Assembly: GCA_002723115.1 (NCBI GenBank)
Contig: PBNL01000012.1
Span: 1-52,850 of the forward strand
Direction: 5' to 3'
Source of the DNA: Methanobacteriota archaeon
GTDB lineage: Bacteria > Bacteroidota > Bacteroidia > Flavobacteriales_D > Sanyastnellaceae
DNA: 52,850 bases
In this document: positions 27,701 through 35,942 of the stretch, one piece after another
Layout of the letters: every line of letters starts with the position of its first letter
Numbering within the stretch: position 1 is the first letter of the stretch
Translations under genes and position numbers: made by a program
Notes under the pieces: model-generated
Databases searched by the model: none
What the model saw: only the letters and a program-made list of their open reading frames with translations
Told to the model about the DNA's origin: nothing

Positions 27701-30658
27701 GATGTCCATACAACCTGGAGTCTCAATAATACAAGACCCATCGTTTTCCGTTGCATCTGGATCGTAGTTTGTAGCGATTTCAACAGTACAGCCATAAACT
27801 TCGAACATGTTACAAACGCCATCGCCGTCTGTATCGAAAATACACACCCCATCACAATCATAACCTTCCTCAGGGAATTCACATTCACCTTCTATTGTAG
27901 CGTCTTCATTATAGTTACATGCAGCAGGTGATATACATCCTACACATGATGAGTATTCACAACTACCATCGTCAACGTTAGCTTCTGAGTTGTAGTTACA
28001 AGCACTGTACTCCATACAACCTTCAACAATATCTTCACAAGACCCATCGTCGTCAGTTGCCTCTGAATCATAGTTAAATGCAGTTGGATCAGTACACCCA
28101 GCAACCTCAAATATGTCACAAATTCCATCTCCGTCAGTATCTTCTATACAGTTGCCATCACAGTCATAACCATATTCGGGGAAATCACAGTCGTCAGAAA
28201 TTACTGCCTCAGGATCGTAGTTACATCCCTCAGGGTTTATACATCCAGTAGGAAGACATGAGAAGAAATCACAACTACCGTCGTTAGTGTTTGCGTTTGG
28301 GTTATAGTTACATGCGCCGTTCAAAGTACATCCTTCTATGATACAGTTACCACTGTCAATAGTTGCATCTGGATTGTAGTTAGAAGCAGTTGAGTCCATA
28401 CATCCTACACATGAAGTGAAGTCTAAACAAGTTGCAGGAATGATTGCGTCTGGATCGTAGTCACAAGCGCTTGGGTTCATACAACCGGCACATGAAGAGT
28501 ATTCACATGTTCCGTCAGAAAACATTGCCTCTGGGTCGTAGTTACAAGCGTTTGGATTAGTACAACCAAAAGATATACAAGAGTAGAAATCACAACTACC
28601 ATCGTTTGCAGTAGCATATGGGTCGTAGTTACATGCGAAAGGAAGAGTACAGCCATAAATTATACATGAATCAAAATCACATGATCCATCGTTGTCAGTA
28701 GCGTCTTCATCGAAGTTACAAGCAGATGCTTCATCACAACCAGGTACTTCGAACTCATCACATATTCCATCACCGTCAGAATCTGATGCACAGTTTCCAT
28801 CACAATCGTAATACAATTCAGGTAGCTCACAATCGTCAGGGTAGATAGCATCTGCGTCGTAGTTACACGCATCCTCATTCATACATCCTGCACAAGAGGT
28901 GTATTCACAAGTGCCGTCTGAAGTATTTGCTTCTGCGTTGTAGTTACATGCAGCTAGATCCATACATCCCTCAACAACATACTCACATGAGTCGTCATCA
29001 TCAGTAGCATCAGAATCGTAGTTCATCGCTGTTGCATCTGTACATCCAGCTATCTCAAACTCATCACAAATAGAGTCGCTATCAGCGTCATTCAAACAGT
29101 TTCCATCACAGTCGTAACCAGAATCAGCGAACGTACAGTCTTCAGAAGAACTAATTGTTGCTGTAGCATCGTAGTTACATGCACTTTCGTTTAGACAGCC
29201 TGCACATGAATCGTATTCACAAGATTCGTCGTCAACGTTTGCGTTTGGATCGTAGTTACAAGCAGCAGGTATGATACATCCGTTGTAGAAACAGTTGCCG
29301 CTGTCTTGTGTTGCATCAGCGTCGTAGTTGTCAGCGCTTGAGTCCATACATCCCACACACGAAGTGTAATCACATGCACCAGCTATTGTTGCTTCAGAAT
29401 CGTAATCACATGCATCATCGCTCATGCAACCTACACATGAATCGTACTCACAAGAACCGTCCTCTTCTTCTGCTTCTTCGTTGTAGTTACATGCTGTTTC
29501 AATGGTACACCCGTAAACCAAACAAGAAATGTAATCACACTCTCCGTTGTCTAGTGTTGCAGTTTCATCGTAGTTACATGCTGATGAGTCGGTACATCCA
29601 GCACACGATTCTGTATCACAAGATCCGTCATCCTCAGTAGCGTCTGAATCGTAGTTACATGCGTTGCTGTTTGTACATCCATCAATTTCAAATGGGTCAC
29701 AAACCCCATCGCCATCACTATCTGACACACATGACCCATCACAATTGTAGCCGGTTTCTGCAAACTCACAATCGCCAGGATAGATGGCGTCGCCGTTGTA
29801 GTTACATGCAGATGAGTTTAAACATCCAGTACAAGATTCGAACTCACATGATCCATCATCGTTGTTTGCTTCTGAACTGTAGTTACATGCTGTCATGTCA
29901 GTACAGCCGTCTACGATGTACTCACAAGAGTCGTCGTCATCAGTAGCGTTTGGCTCGTAGTTTTCAGCTGCTTCATCAGTACATCCATCAATCTCGAACT
30001 CATCACAAGTCGAGTCTCCGTCTGTATCGTTTACACAATTTCCATCACAATCATAACCATAATCAGCATATGTACAGTTGCCGTTGGGGATTGTAGCTGT
30101 CTCATCATAGTTACAAGCATCAGGATCAGTACATCCTAAACAAATAGTGTATTCACATGACCCATCATCTGTGTTTGCTTCAGAGTCGTAGTTACAAGCG
30201 TTTGAATTTGTACAACCCTCATATTCACAATCATCGTCGATCGTTGCAGTAGGGTCATAGTTGTCGGCATTTGCATCCATACATCCATAGCAAGATTCAA
30301 AATCTGTACATTGGCCAGAGATAGTTGCGGTTGGGTCGTAGTCACATGCAAGTGGATTCATACAACCTTCACATGTACTGTATTCACATGAACCGTTTTC
30401 GTAATCTGCGTCAGCATCGTAGTTACATGCGATTTCGTTAGTACAGCCAAAACTGATACAGCTAAAAAACTCACATGAACCGTCGTCCACTGTTGCTTCT
30501 GGGTTATAGTTACATGCGTTGCTATTAGTACATCCTTCTACATCTTCACCCTGAGCTAAAACTGTAGAAGTCAGCGAGGTTGAGAATAAAACCATCACAA
30601 GTGTGATGATGCTGAAGAATGTAGAATGTTTTGATTTTAATTGTGATGAGAAAATCAT
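21701..30658 (-). CDS. Giant secreted Cys/Asp-rich repeat protein with HYR/Ig-like core and dockerin-like EF-hands
   Basis: 2,985 residues in one uninterrupted frame. A signal peptide ends at TVLAQ (residue 36). Residues about 41-1100 hold about 33 modules of the form GC(T/M), three variable residues, then ACNYxPxATxDDGSC, mostly 20-25 residues apart and punctuated by calcium-binding-type DxDGDGICDxFE segments. Residues about 1105-2195 hold about 14 HYR/Ig-like repeats of some 80 residues (TTAPVLTIPADYTAECSD, then TRTFTATDDCGNSSEATQTI). Residues about 2196-2985 hold about 22 more Cys modules. Two dockerin-like segments, DFNGDGIVQLEDLLEFLIAY (about 2856) and DFNGDGVVQAEDLLDFLISW, occur near and at the end. 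No catalytic domain is seen. A Ca2+-stabilised adhesin or surface/matrix protein is inferred. Confidence 0.85.
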   Translation of the reverse strand: MIFSSQLKSKHSTFFSIITLVMVLFSTSLTSTVLAQGEDVEGCTNSNACNYNPEATVDDGSCEFFSCISFGCTNEIACNYDADADYENGSCEYSTCEGCMNPLACDYDPTATISGQCTDFESCYGCMDANADNYDPTATIDDDCEYEGCTNSNACNYDSEANTDDGSCEYTICLGCTDPDACNYDETATIPNGNCTYADYGYDCDGNCVNDTDGDSTCDEFEIDGCTDEAAENYEPNATDDDDSCEYIVDGCTDMTACNYSSEANNDDGSCEFESCTGCLNSSACNYNGDAIYPGDCEFAETGYNCDGSCVSDSDGDGVCDPFEIDGCTNSNACNYDSDATEDDGSCDTESCAGCTDSSACNYDETATLDNGECDYISCLVYGCTIETACNYNEEAEEEDGSCEYDSCVGCMSDDACDYDSEATIAGACDYTSCVGCMDSSADNYDADATQDSGNCFYNGCIIPAACNYDPNANVDDESCEYDSCAGCLNESACNYDATATISSSEDCTFADSGYDCDGNCLNDADSDSICDEFEIAGCTDATAMNYDSDATDDDDSCEYVVEGCMDLAACNYNAEANTSDGTCEYTSCAGCMNEDACNYDADAIYPDDCELPELYYDCDGNCASDSDGDGICDEFEVPGCDEASACNFDEDATDNDGSCDFDSCIIYGCTLPFACNYDPYATANDGSCDFYSCISFGCTNPNACNYDPEAMFSDGTCEYSSCAGCMNPSACDYDPDAIIPATCLDFTSCVGCMDSTASNYNPDATIDSGNCIIEGCTLNGACNYNPNANTNDGSCDFFSCLPTGCINPEGCNYDPEAVISDDCDFPEYGYDCDGNCIEDTDGDGICDIFEVAGCTDPTAFNYDSEATDDDGSCEDIVEGCMEYSACNYNSEANVDDGSCEYSSCVGCISPAACNYNEDATIEGECEFPEEGYDCDGVCIFDTDGDGVCNMFEVYGCTVEIATNYDPDATENDGSCIIETPGCMDINACNYDPSANVSDDSCEYTSCVGCMSVNACNYDPSATIPGDCTFPVTGYYCDGSCISDFDNDGICDMYEIAGCMDTNACNYNEEATDADDSCIYPLPEYNCDGTCLSDQDGDGICDGLENPPNLYIPEDMTVECDVTDFGLATAEGGCSTPTISYVDTYYDTIWSDNCPHSYAIVRTFTASDNCGNYTIDSQTITIVDTTAPELTIPEDYTIECSEEIIYAEATATDSCGEVTIVIHENTEAGTCTGEYVITRSFTATDECGNATSATKTITVVDTTAPELIIPDSYTAECSDEHPLGHASAIDNCGTSNITLVVDTIAGSCPGDYLVNRTFTAVDDCGNEVSATQTITIVDTQAPTFAYVPEDYTAECSDNHPMYMAAAIDNCNTVVVTVEAVTTPGICDGDYKITRTFTATDACGNSSSVEQVITIVDTTAPEFTFIPEDYEASCDDELPMVYPTATDLCNDVDITVTEDIVAGENGGLFYLYRTFTAVDGCGNSSDVTQTITVSDTTSPVFTYIPSDYTAECSDEHPMEEATASDNCGDAVITLIEETTPGSCESDYVITRTFTATDNADNSTTVVQTITIIDSTNPVFTYVPADYTAECSDEHPMEEASATDNCGEITITVEEITTPGACAGDYVITRTFTATDECGNSSEATQTITIIDTTAPVLTIPADYIAECNDEHPMDEASATDSCGSVTIELVESTIPGACAGEYTITRTFTATDDCGNSTEATQTITIVDTTAPEFTSIPADYTAECSDSHPMYPASATDNCGEVTIEVDELTTPGACAGEYTITRTFTATDDCGNSSEAVQTITIIDTTAPVFTYLPADYTAECSDEHPMAEADATDNCGEVTITVDEVTTEGECAGEYTITRTFTAADDCGNTTEATQVITIIDTTAPTFDFIPADYTTECSDEYVMDDALASDNCGEVTIVVDVANTPGLCAGDYILTRTFTAIDDCGNSSVATQVITVVDTTAPVLTIPADYTVECSDDIPLEEATAEDNCGVVEVFESQWIIPNDVTDNYQIIREFTAIDGCGNFTVLTQTITVEDTTAPVLTVPADYSIECSDEMPLDDATAEDNCSDATIVTYESIIEGDCPNSYQLVRTFVATDNSGNSTSATQTITVEDNTAPEFTFTPDAEVFLNEADGDEMPDPFVLVWDACDLEPTWWYEDVILSIEGSTTTIERTYTVADDCGNSATFVQIIVYNTMIEGCMDDTACNYDPDANQDDGTCFYPQFGYDCDGNCINDVNENGICDELEIAGCMDPTNPGYNPAANVDDGSCLVGGCIISFACNYDPEADYQLAGSCEFTSCSGCTDEAACNYDPDATLNDNSCTYPEYGYGCDGECINDADGDGICDEFEIAGCTDPTNPGYNPTATDDDGSCLEGGCSLPFACNYDPDADYLIFTDCEFESCAGCMDPESCTYDPDATISSPNECTYPANQFVDCDGNCINDTDGDGICDELEIPGCTDPEANNYNPFATDDDGSCIIQVGGCTLPFACNYDPEADFYLPGSCDFSCLFGMPMGGNNICTDEFACNYGEEAPCEYFDEFGNLCVVIGCMDETACNYNPDADVSGYCDYVSCATSGCTNENACNYNPEATINDGSCDYSSCLGCTDSEAGNYDPDATIDDNSCEYDVAGCMILTACNYNPDATVNDGSCDFTSCFGCATPDACNYDENAIYPDGSCEFPEVGYDCEGNCLVDTDGDGVCDAFEVNGCTDSTATNYDPDATEENGSCVYPQVGCTDQTACNFDFTATEDDGSCEYTSCSGCIVPSACNYDPNATLSDGSCIYPDAEGNCDEECEDADGDGICDVDEVGGCIYANASNYDATATDDDGSCMFTGCTNDDYSNYNLYANDNDGCSNTPVSADFNGDGIVQLEDLLEFLIAYGQSGPDWSMDWVAEACSPVAVPLDELIDINEPGCTYVEAANYDPSAEYDAGNCAFPGCTDPEAFNYNQLANIDDSTCTYTVCPDFNGDGVVQAEDLLDFLISWGTVYE
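24070..27350 (-). repeat. HYR/Ig-like tandem repeat array in the giant gene (about 14 units of about 240 bp)
   Basis: Each unit encodes an entry strand with the pair EC (as in YTAECSDEHPMEEA), a DNCG block, a TRTFTATD strand and an exit strand TQTITIVDTTAP. Thirteen units are clear and the last one before residue 2195 has lost the EC motif. Adjacent central units (about 25,000-26,200) are the most alike in protein sequence, suggesting recent local duplication; outer units have drifted. This is a coding repeat, not an independent element. Confidence 0.85.
27351..30540 (-). repeat. N-terminal Cys/Asp-rich module array in the giant gene (about 33 units)
   Basis: About 33 units of the ACNYxPxATxDDGSC class, each with three to four cysteines counting flanking (S)C pairs. 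Two unit types alternate: plain units ending SC-(A/V)-GC, and units with an inserted DCDGNC plus DTDGDGICD stretch. Reverse-complement echoes of GTAGTTACA (for C-N-Y) recur all along the DNA and may cause assembly collapse. A second block of about 22 units lies at 21,840-24,070. Confidence 0.85.
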
Positions 30659-30754
30659 GTCAAACTAAATGTTAGATAAAAAGCCAAAATAGTTCGACAA
30701 AATACGATTTTTACAGGACAAACCCTACGGTTTCATCGTCAAAAAATTAGTCAT

Positions 30755-30787
30755 AAAAACAGCCACACTCACTATGAGTAGGGCTGT
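30755..30787 (-). terminator. Intrinsic terminator of secDF
   Basis: On the minus strand ACAGCC and GGCTGT, with inner ACTC/GAGT pairing, form a hairpin followed by TTTTT. It starts 29 bases after the secDF stop codon and separates secDF from the giant gene. Confidence 0.88.
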
Positions 30788-30815
30788 CCCTAAATAGCCA
30801 GTATTTACTGGTTAT

Positions 30816-33743
30816 TTACTTAAGTTTCTTGCTGAAATCAAGTACGCTTGGAGTTGCTATAAAGATCGAGCTGTATGTACCAACAAGTACACCAACCATC
30901 AATGCAAATACAAATCCTTTGATATTATCTCCTCCAAATGAGAAGATTGTCAGAAGTACAACAAACGTAGATAAAGACGTATTGATCGTACGACTAAGAG
31001 TACTGTTAAGTGCTTCGTTTACAAGCTCTTTGTCGTCTTTCTTGCCTCCGTAAATTCCGAGGTATTCACGAATACGGTCAAACACAACTACAGTATCGTT
31101 TATTGAGTAACCAATCACTGTCAGAATTGCAGCGATAAACGCTTGATCGATTTCCATTGTGAATGGAAGAAGCCCCCAGCATATGCTAAATACTGACAGT
31201 ACAATTAGCACATCGTGTGTTGTTGCAAGCAACGCACCAAGACCAAACTGCCACTTCCTAAATCTAAATACGATGTATAAGAAGATAATGATAAGAGAGA
31301 AGATTGTAGCCTTCTTAGCACCAGCTCTAAAGTCGTCAGAAATAGTAGAATCTACTTTGTTCTCCATATCAACTGTGTGAGCTCCAAGTACAGCTAATGC
31401 GCCATCACGAGCAGCTGCGTAATCCTCATCTACAGTCTCAGCATCAGAGTTGATAAGGTAATTAGTCATCACACGTAGCTTGTTGTCAGATTCTTTAGTC
31501 TGAACAAGTGGGTTGCCAGGTGTGCCGTCCTCAGTGAAAGCAACTGAAAGTGCCTCACGTACTTCGTCAGGATTAACTGCTTCCTCAAAATTCACATCAA
31601 AGGTTCTACCACCAGTAAATTCAACACCGTAGTTAAGCCCTCTATTCATTAGAGAACCGATACCACATGCGATGATTACAAGACTCAATACGTACATAAG
31701 CTTGCGCTTACCGATAAAGTCAACACTAGTGTTAGTAAACCAATCTTTAGTGATGTTAGAAGCAAAAGTGATGCTCTTCTTGTTCTCTATACGAGAGAAG
31801 AAAATCAAACGAGTGATAATAATCGCAGAGAATAGCGAAGTGAAAATACCTATGATAAGAGTCGTTGCGAAACCTCTAATTGAACCGCTTCCGAAGCTGT
31901 ATAGAACGATAGCTGTTAATAATGTAGTTAGGTTAGCATCGATAATCGCAGTGTAAGCTTTTGAGTATCCATCCTTAAGGGCTAAAGCCAAACCTTTACC
32001 ATGACGCATCTCCTCACGTATACGCTCGTAAATAAGAACGTTTGCGTCAACCGCCATACCAATTGTAAGTACGATACCTGCAATTCCAGGAAGAGTTAGA
32101 GCAGCTCCTAATGCGGCAAGAGCTCCAACAAGGAAGAATAGGTTCGCAAGAAGTGCGATGTTAGAAACAAAACCAGCTCCCTTGTAGTAGAAAATCATGT
32201 AAAGAAGAACTACAAGAAGAGCGATAATGAAAGAGCTAAGACCAGCGTCAATGTTTTCTTGACCAAGTTGTGGTCCAACACTTACCTCGTCAACGATTCT
32301 AGCAGGAGCAGGAAGTGATCCAGCCTTTAGAAGACCTGCAAGATCCTCAGCTTCTGTAAGCTTGTCTGCTGTCGTTTGGTCTGAGCCAAAGCTGATCTGA
32401 GAACGTCCGTTGGTAATAGCTGAACGTACGTTTGGTGCGCTGAATACTAGGTTGTCTAGGACAACAGCGACTGCGCGGTTGTTTTGGTTTACACATTCCT
32501 CAGTCATACGACCCCAAATACCAGTTCCTTCACCATCCATAGTCATGCTTACAACTACATCACCAATTTCATCGTACGAAACTCTAGAATCAACAATGCT
32601 CTTTCCAGAAAGCACTGCCTTCCCTTTTCCACTGTCGTCTCTAATTCCGTAAAGTGCGTGAATTGGAGCGTCAGAAGAAATAGGTTTAGCACCCCACATT
32701 AAGCGAAGGTCATTTTTAAATTGCTCCTTAGCTGCTGGGTGATTTAAGATTGCGTTTACTTCAGAAGTATCTGTTGCAACTGCATAACCTACAACTGCTC
32801 CTCTACGTCCTAATTCAGGCTGAAGCATAGAAAGAAGAGGGTTCTTCTTACGAGCTTCTTCTTGAGTTAAAGTCGAATCTGCCGGAGCATCCTCACCAAA
32901 TAATTCTGGGTATTGAACTGCACCTACTGCAGCGTTTGCTTCGTAAAGTCGGCCAAGGATTTCGTCGTTGAAGAACGTAGGCCAGAACTCTAGGTTCGCT
33001 GTAGACTTTAGTTGCTTTCTAGCACGCTCTCTATCGTCAATTCCAGGAAGTTCAACTAGGATACGTCCGTTCTGAAGCTTCTGCACGTTTGGTTGTGCAA
33101 CGCCCAATTGGTCGATACGCTTTCTGATAATGCTCTCAGTATTGTTGATAGCAGTTTCAGCTTCAGCAGCTAGGATTTCAATAATTTCTTCGTCAGAACT
33201 CTTCGCAGGGAAGAGATCCTTTTGCTCCATGTTGTGAAAGATTCTCCAAAGCTGTGTCGGATTTTCTTGACCACTTACTTGAGTATTCCAGGCATCAGCA
33301 AAAAGAGTGATGAAACCGTCTGTAGAACTTTTTTGGCCTGCCTTAGCAGCAGAAAGAGCTTCACGGAAATCACTGTTATTAGAATAATCAGAAAGTGCAA
33401 TTACTAGATCTGGAAGGCTAACTTCAAGAGTTACACTCATTCCACCTTTAAGGTCAAGACCTAAGTTTAGCTCCTGCTCTTTTACCTCTTTATAAGTGGC
33501 ACCAAATACGTGGGCTTTTGCATTAACACTATCTCTTAAATACTCACGAGTAGCTTTAATAGATACGTCTTCCCAAGAAAGGCCATTTAACGCGCTATCC
33601 GCCTCAAGGCTGTCCGCAACATATGCGCCATGCTGTGCAGCTTTTGCTTCGAAGTTCTTAGAAGCCCAGTTGAACGACAACGTATAAAGTGTCGCAAGGG
33701 CAAGAGAGATCGTGAAAAACTGAATGGCAAACTTATTTTCCAT
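30816..33743 (-). CDS. secDF: SecDF, fused protein-export membrane protein
   Basis: A 975-residue fusion of SecD and SecF, as is normal in Bacteroidota. SecD part: N-terminal membrane segment, LDLKGGMSVTLEVSLPDL near residue 95, the large P1 periplasmic domain, and membrane segments from about residue 500 with GMAVDANVLIYERIREE. SecF part: begins near residue 675 with GLNYGVEFTGGRTFDVNF and ends with GYSINDTVVVFDRIRE. SecDF uses the proton gradient to pull proteins through SecYEG. The ATG at 33743 is preferred to a TTG two codons earlier. A perfect TATCTTTG -7-type box is found 27 bases upstream. Confidence 0.97.
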   Translation of the reverse strand: MENKFAIQFFTISLALATLYTLSFNWASKNFEAKAAQHGAYVADSLEADSALNGLSWEDVSIKATREYLRDSVNAKAHVFGATYKEVKEQELNLGLDLKGGMSVTLEVSLPDLVIALSDYSNNSDFREALSAAKAGQKSSTDGFITLFADAWNTQVSGQENPTQLWRIFHNMEQKDLFPAKSSDEEIIEILAAEAETAINNTESIIRKRIDQLGVAQPNVQKLQNGRILVELPGIDDRERARKQLKSTANLEFWPTFFNDEILGRLYEANAAVGAVQYPELFGEDAPADSTLTQEEARKKNPLLSMLQPELGRRGAVVGYAVATDTSEVNAILNHPAAKEQFKNDLRLMWGAKPISSDAPIHALYGIRDDSGKGKAVLSGKSIVDSRVSYDEIGDVVVSMTMDGEGTGIWGRMTEECVNQNNRAVAVVLDNLVFSAPNVRSAITNGRSQISFGSDQTTADKLTEAEDLAGLLKAGSLPAPARIVDEVSVGPQLGQENIDAGLSSFIIALLVVLLYMIFYYKGAGFVSNIALLANLFFLVGALAALGAALTLPGIAGIVLTIGMAVDANVLIYERIREEMRHGKGLALALKDGYSKAYTAIIDANLTTLLTAIVLYSFGSGSIRGFATTLIIGIFTSLFSAIIITRLIFFSRIENKKSITFASNITKDWFTNTSVDFIGKRKLMYVLSLVIIACGIGSLMNRGLNYGVEFTGGRTFDVNFEEAVNPDEVREALSVAFTEDGTPGNPLVQTKESDNKLRVMTNYLINSDAETVDEDYAAARDGALAVLGAHTVDMENKVDSTISDDFRAGAKKATIFSLIIIFLYIVFRFRKWQFGLGALLATTHDVLIVLSVFSICWGLLPFTMEIDQAFIAAILTVIGYSINDTVVVFDRIREYLGIYGGKKDDKELVNEALNSTLSRTINTSLSTFVVLLTIFSFGGDNIKGFVFALMVGVLVGTYSSIFIATPSVLDFSKKLK

Positions 33744-33770
33744 AGTCAATAGGATTCAATTATAGGGCGC

Positions 33771-33778
33771 CAAAGATA
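33771..33778 (-). promoter_or_regulatory. -7-type promoter box of secDF
   Basis: TATCTTTG on the minus strand matches the Bacteroidota -7 consensus TAnnTTTG at every fixed base and sits 27 bases before the secDF ATG. A clear -33 TTG at the usual distance is not seen, so the call is moderate. Confidence 0.5.
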
Positions 33779-33831
33779 ATGAAAAAAACACTAGGTTTTA
33801 CGAGGTTTTAAATGTGTAACTTGCGACTCAA

Positions 33832-34527
33832 ATGACTTCAAATTTGCGCATACTATTCAGGGTGATTTTCAACGGATTTATATTCGCCCTATTTCACTTC
33901 ACATCTGTAGCCCAAACCGATCTGTCATCACCCACTTTTGAGTTTGCTGTAATGCAATACAATGGGGGAGGAGATTGGTATTCGAACCCGACGAGTATGC
34001 CTAATTTAGTTAGGTTTTGCAATGAAAACCTCGGAATGAATATTAGCGAAGAGGTGCCTTATGTTGGAGTGGGGTCAGCCGATTTAAGTATGTATCCTTT
34101 TGTTCATATGACGGGTCATGGCAATGTGGTTTTGTCTTCATCTGAGGCTCGAAATCTCAGAGAGTATTTATCTGCAGGAGGGTTCCTCCACATCAGCGAT
34201 AACTATGGAATGGACAAGTATATCAGGCAAGAAATTAAGAAGGTTTTTCCTGAGTTAGAGTGGGTGGAAATACCATTTGACCATCCAGTCTATCATCAGA
34301 AATATAATTTCACACAAGGTCTCCCTAAGGTTCACGAGCACAATGATCATCCGCCTAGAGGGTTTGGCATATTCTTCGAAGGAAGATTAGTTTGCTTCTA
34401 CGATCACGAGTGTGATTTAGGCGATGGATGGGAGGATTATCAAGTCCACAGAGACCCTGAGGAAATCAGATTACTCGCTCTTCAAATGGGAGCAAATCTT
34501 GTGCAATACGCCCTAGGAGGGGATTAG
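33832..34527 (+). CDS. DUF4159 family secreted protein
   Basis: A 231-residue protein with a signal peptide (cleavage after FTSVAQ). The mature region, EFAVMQYNGGGDWYSNPTSM then PFVHMTGHGNVVLSSSEA, LREYLSAGGFLHISDNYG and PPRGFGIFFEGRLVCFYDHE, is diagnostic of DUF4159, which has a glutamine-amidotransferase/flavodoxin-like layout and no proven activity. In many genomes DUF4159 is near MoxR/vWA genes; here it stands alone, divergent from secDF (88-base gap) and convergent with the M61 gene, overlapping its end by 4 bases. Confidence 0.88.
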   Translation: MTSNLRILFRVIFNGFIFALFHFTSVAQTDLSSPTFEFAVMQYNGGGDWYSNPTSMPNLVRFCNENLGMNISEEVPYVGVGSADLSMYPFVHMTGHGNVVLSSSEARNLREYLSAGGFLHISDNYGMDKYIRQEIKKVFPELEWVEIPFDHPVYHQKYNFTQGLPKVHEHNDHPPRGFGIFFEGRLVCFYDHECDLGDGWEDYQVHRDPEEIRLLALQMGANLVQYALGGD

Positions 34528-35942
34528 AGTTTGCTGAGTTTAGGAGTAACTACGCCTTTCTCATCAATAGTTTTATTAAGCTTTAAGCCATTGAATGCCA
34601 TGGCTTCGACAAGGTCGTCCCAGCTATCTTTCACACCGTAAGCGTAATCATCTCGAAGGTCGTCAAGCCGCTCTCCAGCAACCTCTGCCAAAACATCCCA
34701 ATACGCTTCAGAGGTCAATCCAATTCTATCCTTCCCAAACCTATCCCACAACAACGTCATCGCCGTCGACAATGATTTTTCATGCCCGCTCACTTTCATG
34801 ATTCTGCAATCGCACAAGAACGCCAGAACTGCTCCTTCGACGTAGATGGAACCCTTTCGTCCTGGAACTCCTGGTCTGTAGCCGTCGAGCCATGTGTCGA
34901 AGCTGGAGTCGGCAACCGACATGTTGAGTCGGCCTGGGTTGTTAAGGTGGCGCGAGAGGAGGACCTCTATTTTGCCGCACCAATTTTCCAGGTCTATGCA
35001 TCCTGCTTCGAACAGAAATAGGTCACCCATGTATGTGGTAACTCCTTCTGCGATATAGCCGAGTTTGGAGGGGCAAGCTTTTGTGAAATTATATGGCATC
35101 CACTCGGAGGGCCTGATGCGCTTGACATTCCAGGCGTGATATAATTCGTGGGATGCAATGCTCATTAATTCGTCGTAGCCGTAGTCTGAATTGACTTTGT
35201 CTTCTGGGCCGAGTGCTATCACCGTGCTATCCTCGTGCTCCACCCCATGTCTGACTTCTATGTCTTTGGGCAACAGATATAGGAAATGGTAGAAGTCGGC
35301 GGGGAAGGTTCCGAAGTAGGCGATTTGGCTTTTGGAAAATGCAATGTGATCCTCGACAAATTTCTCTGCTCTCGGAGGCTTGCATCCATAAGACCAAACA
35401 TGAAATTCCACACCCTCAACCTCATATCCTGCATGCCAAAGCTCAGGCGACGCCATCCAGGGACTATCCATGATGTGCTGCATATCACGAGCCTGCATCA
35501 CGAAATTTCCACCCACCATTTCATAGGGAAGGGCCGTAGCAAGAGTCCAATCAGCTGGCACATCGCACAAACAAATCTCATAGCCCAAACCCTCGTCACC
35601 CACCTTATACAACATACAGTTCACGGGATTGACATATTGCAAATCCTCCCTCACAAAAGTCGAACCCGCATTCAAAATGTCCGCGTGAAAACCCCATTTA
35701 ATCGTCGAAACCCCAGCCGGAACCTGCCATCTATGGTGATCCAATTTTTTGAGCCGAATTTCCTGTCCGTCTTGGACACCAACCATGCTAGTTATGTACT
35801 GAGCAAAGTTGCCGAGCTCATATCGGCCAGGCCTCCAGCAAGGCAGTTGAATCTCCCACAGTGAGTTTGAATCTGGGAATTGGGCTTCAAAATTCAGAGA
35901 AGACCCGGAAGAATTAATGCTGACTTTGATCAGTGATGACAT
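34524..35942 (-). CDS. M61-family metallopeptidase (glycyl aminopeptidase-like), no PDZ domain
   Basis: A 472-residue protein with the M61 N-terminal beta domain (IQLPCWRPGRYELGNFAQYI near residues 31-50) and the zinc site SHELYHAWNVKRIRP, in which H265, E266 and H269 form HExxH and E299 in AEGVTTYMGD is the likely third ligand. Family members of about 600 residues carry a C-terminal PDZ domain; it is missing here and the chain ends in KGVVTPKLSKL. No signal peptide is seen, so it may act in the cytoplasm. Its ATG overlaps the stop of the upstream phosphatase gene by 1 base. The DNA looks richer in G+C than neighbouring genes. Confidence 0.88.
   Translation of the reverse strand: MSSLIKVSINSSGSSLNFEAQFPDSNSLWEIQLPCWRPGRYELGNFAQYITSMVGVQDGQEIRLKKLDHHRWQVPAGVSTIKWGFHADILNAGSTFVREDLQYVNPVNCMLYKVGDEGLGYEICLCDVPADWTLATALPYEMVGGNFVMQARDMQHIMDSPWMASPELWHAGYEVEGVEFHVWSYGCKPPRAEKFVEDHIAFSKSQIAYFGTFPADFYHFLYLLPKDIEVRHGVEHEDSTVIALGPEDKVNSDYGYDELMSIASHELYHAWNVKRIRPSEWMPYNFTKACPSKLGYIAEGVTTYMGDLFLFEAGCIDLENWCGKIEVLLSRHLNNPGRLNMSVADSSFDTWLDGYRPGVPGRKGSIYVEGAVLAFLCDCRIMKVSGHEKSLSTAMTLLWDRFGKDRIGLTSEAYWDVLAEVAGERLDDLRDDYAYGVKDSWDDLVEAMAFNGLKLNKTIDEKGVVTPKLSKL

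Noticed and set aside
22900..29950. Many open frames of 60-110 residues on the plus strand and in other minus-strand frames inside the giant gene.
   Set aside because: They are low-complexity shadows of the repeated Cys/Asp codons, with His/Tyr- or Thr-rich translations and no start context.
21701..30658. Regularly spaced short repeats (GTAGTTACA and similar) that look like a CRISPR array.
   Set aside because: The spacing matches coding modules in one open frame, repeats are degenerate at third codon positions, and no cas genes are present.
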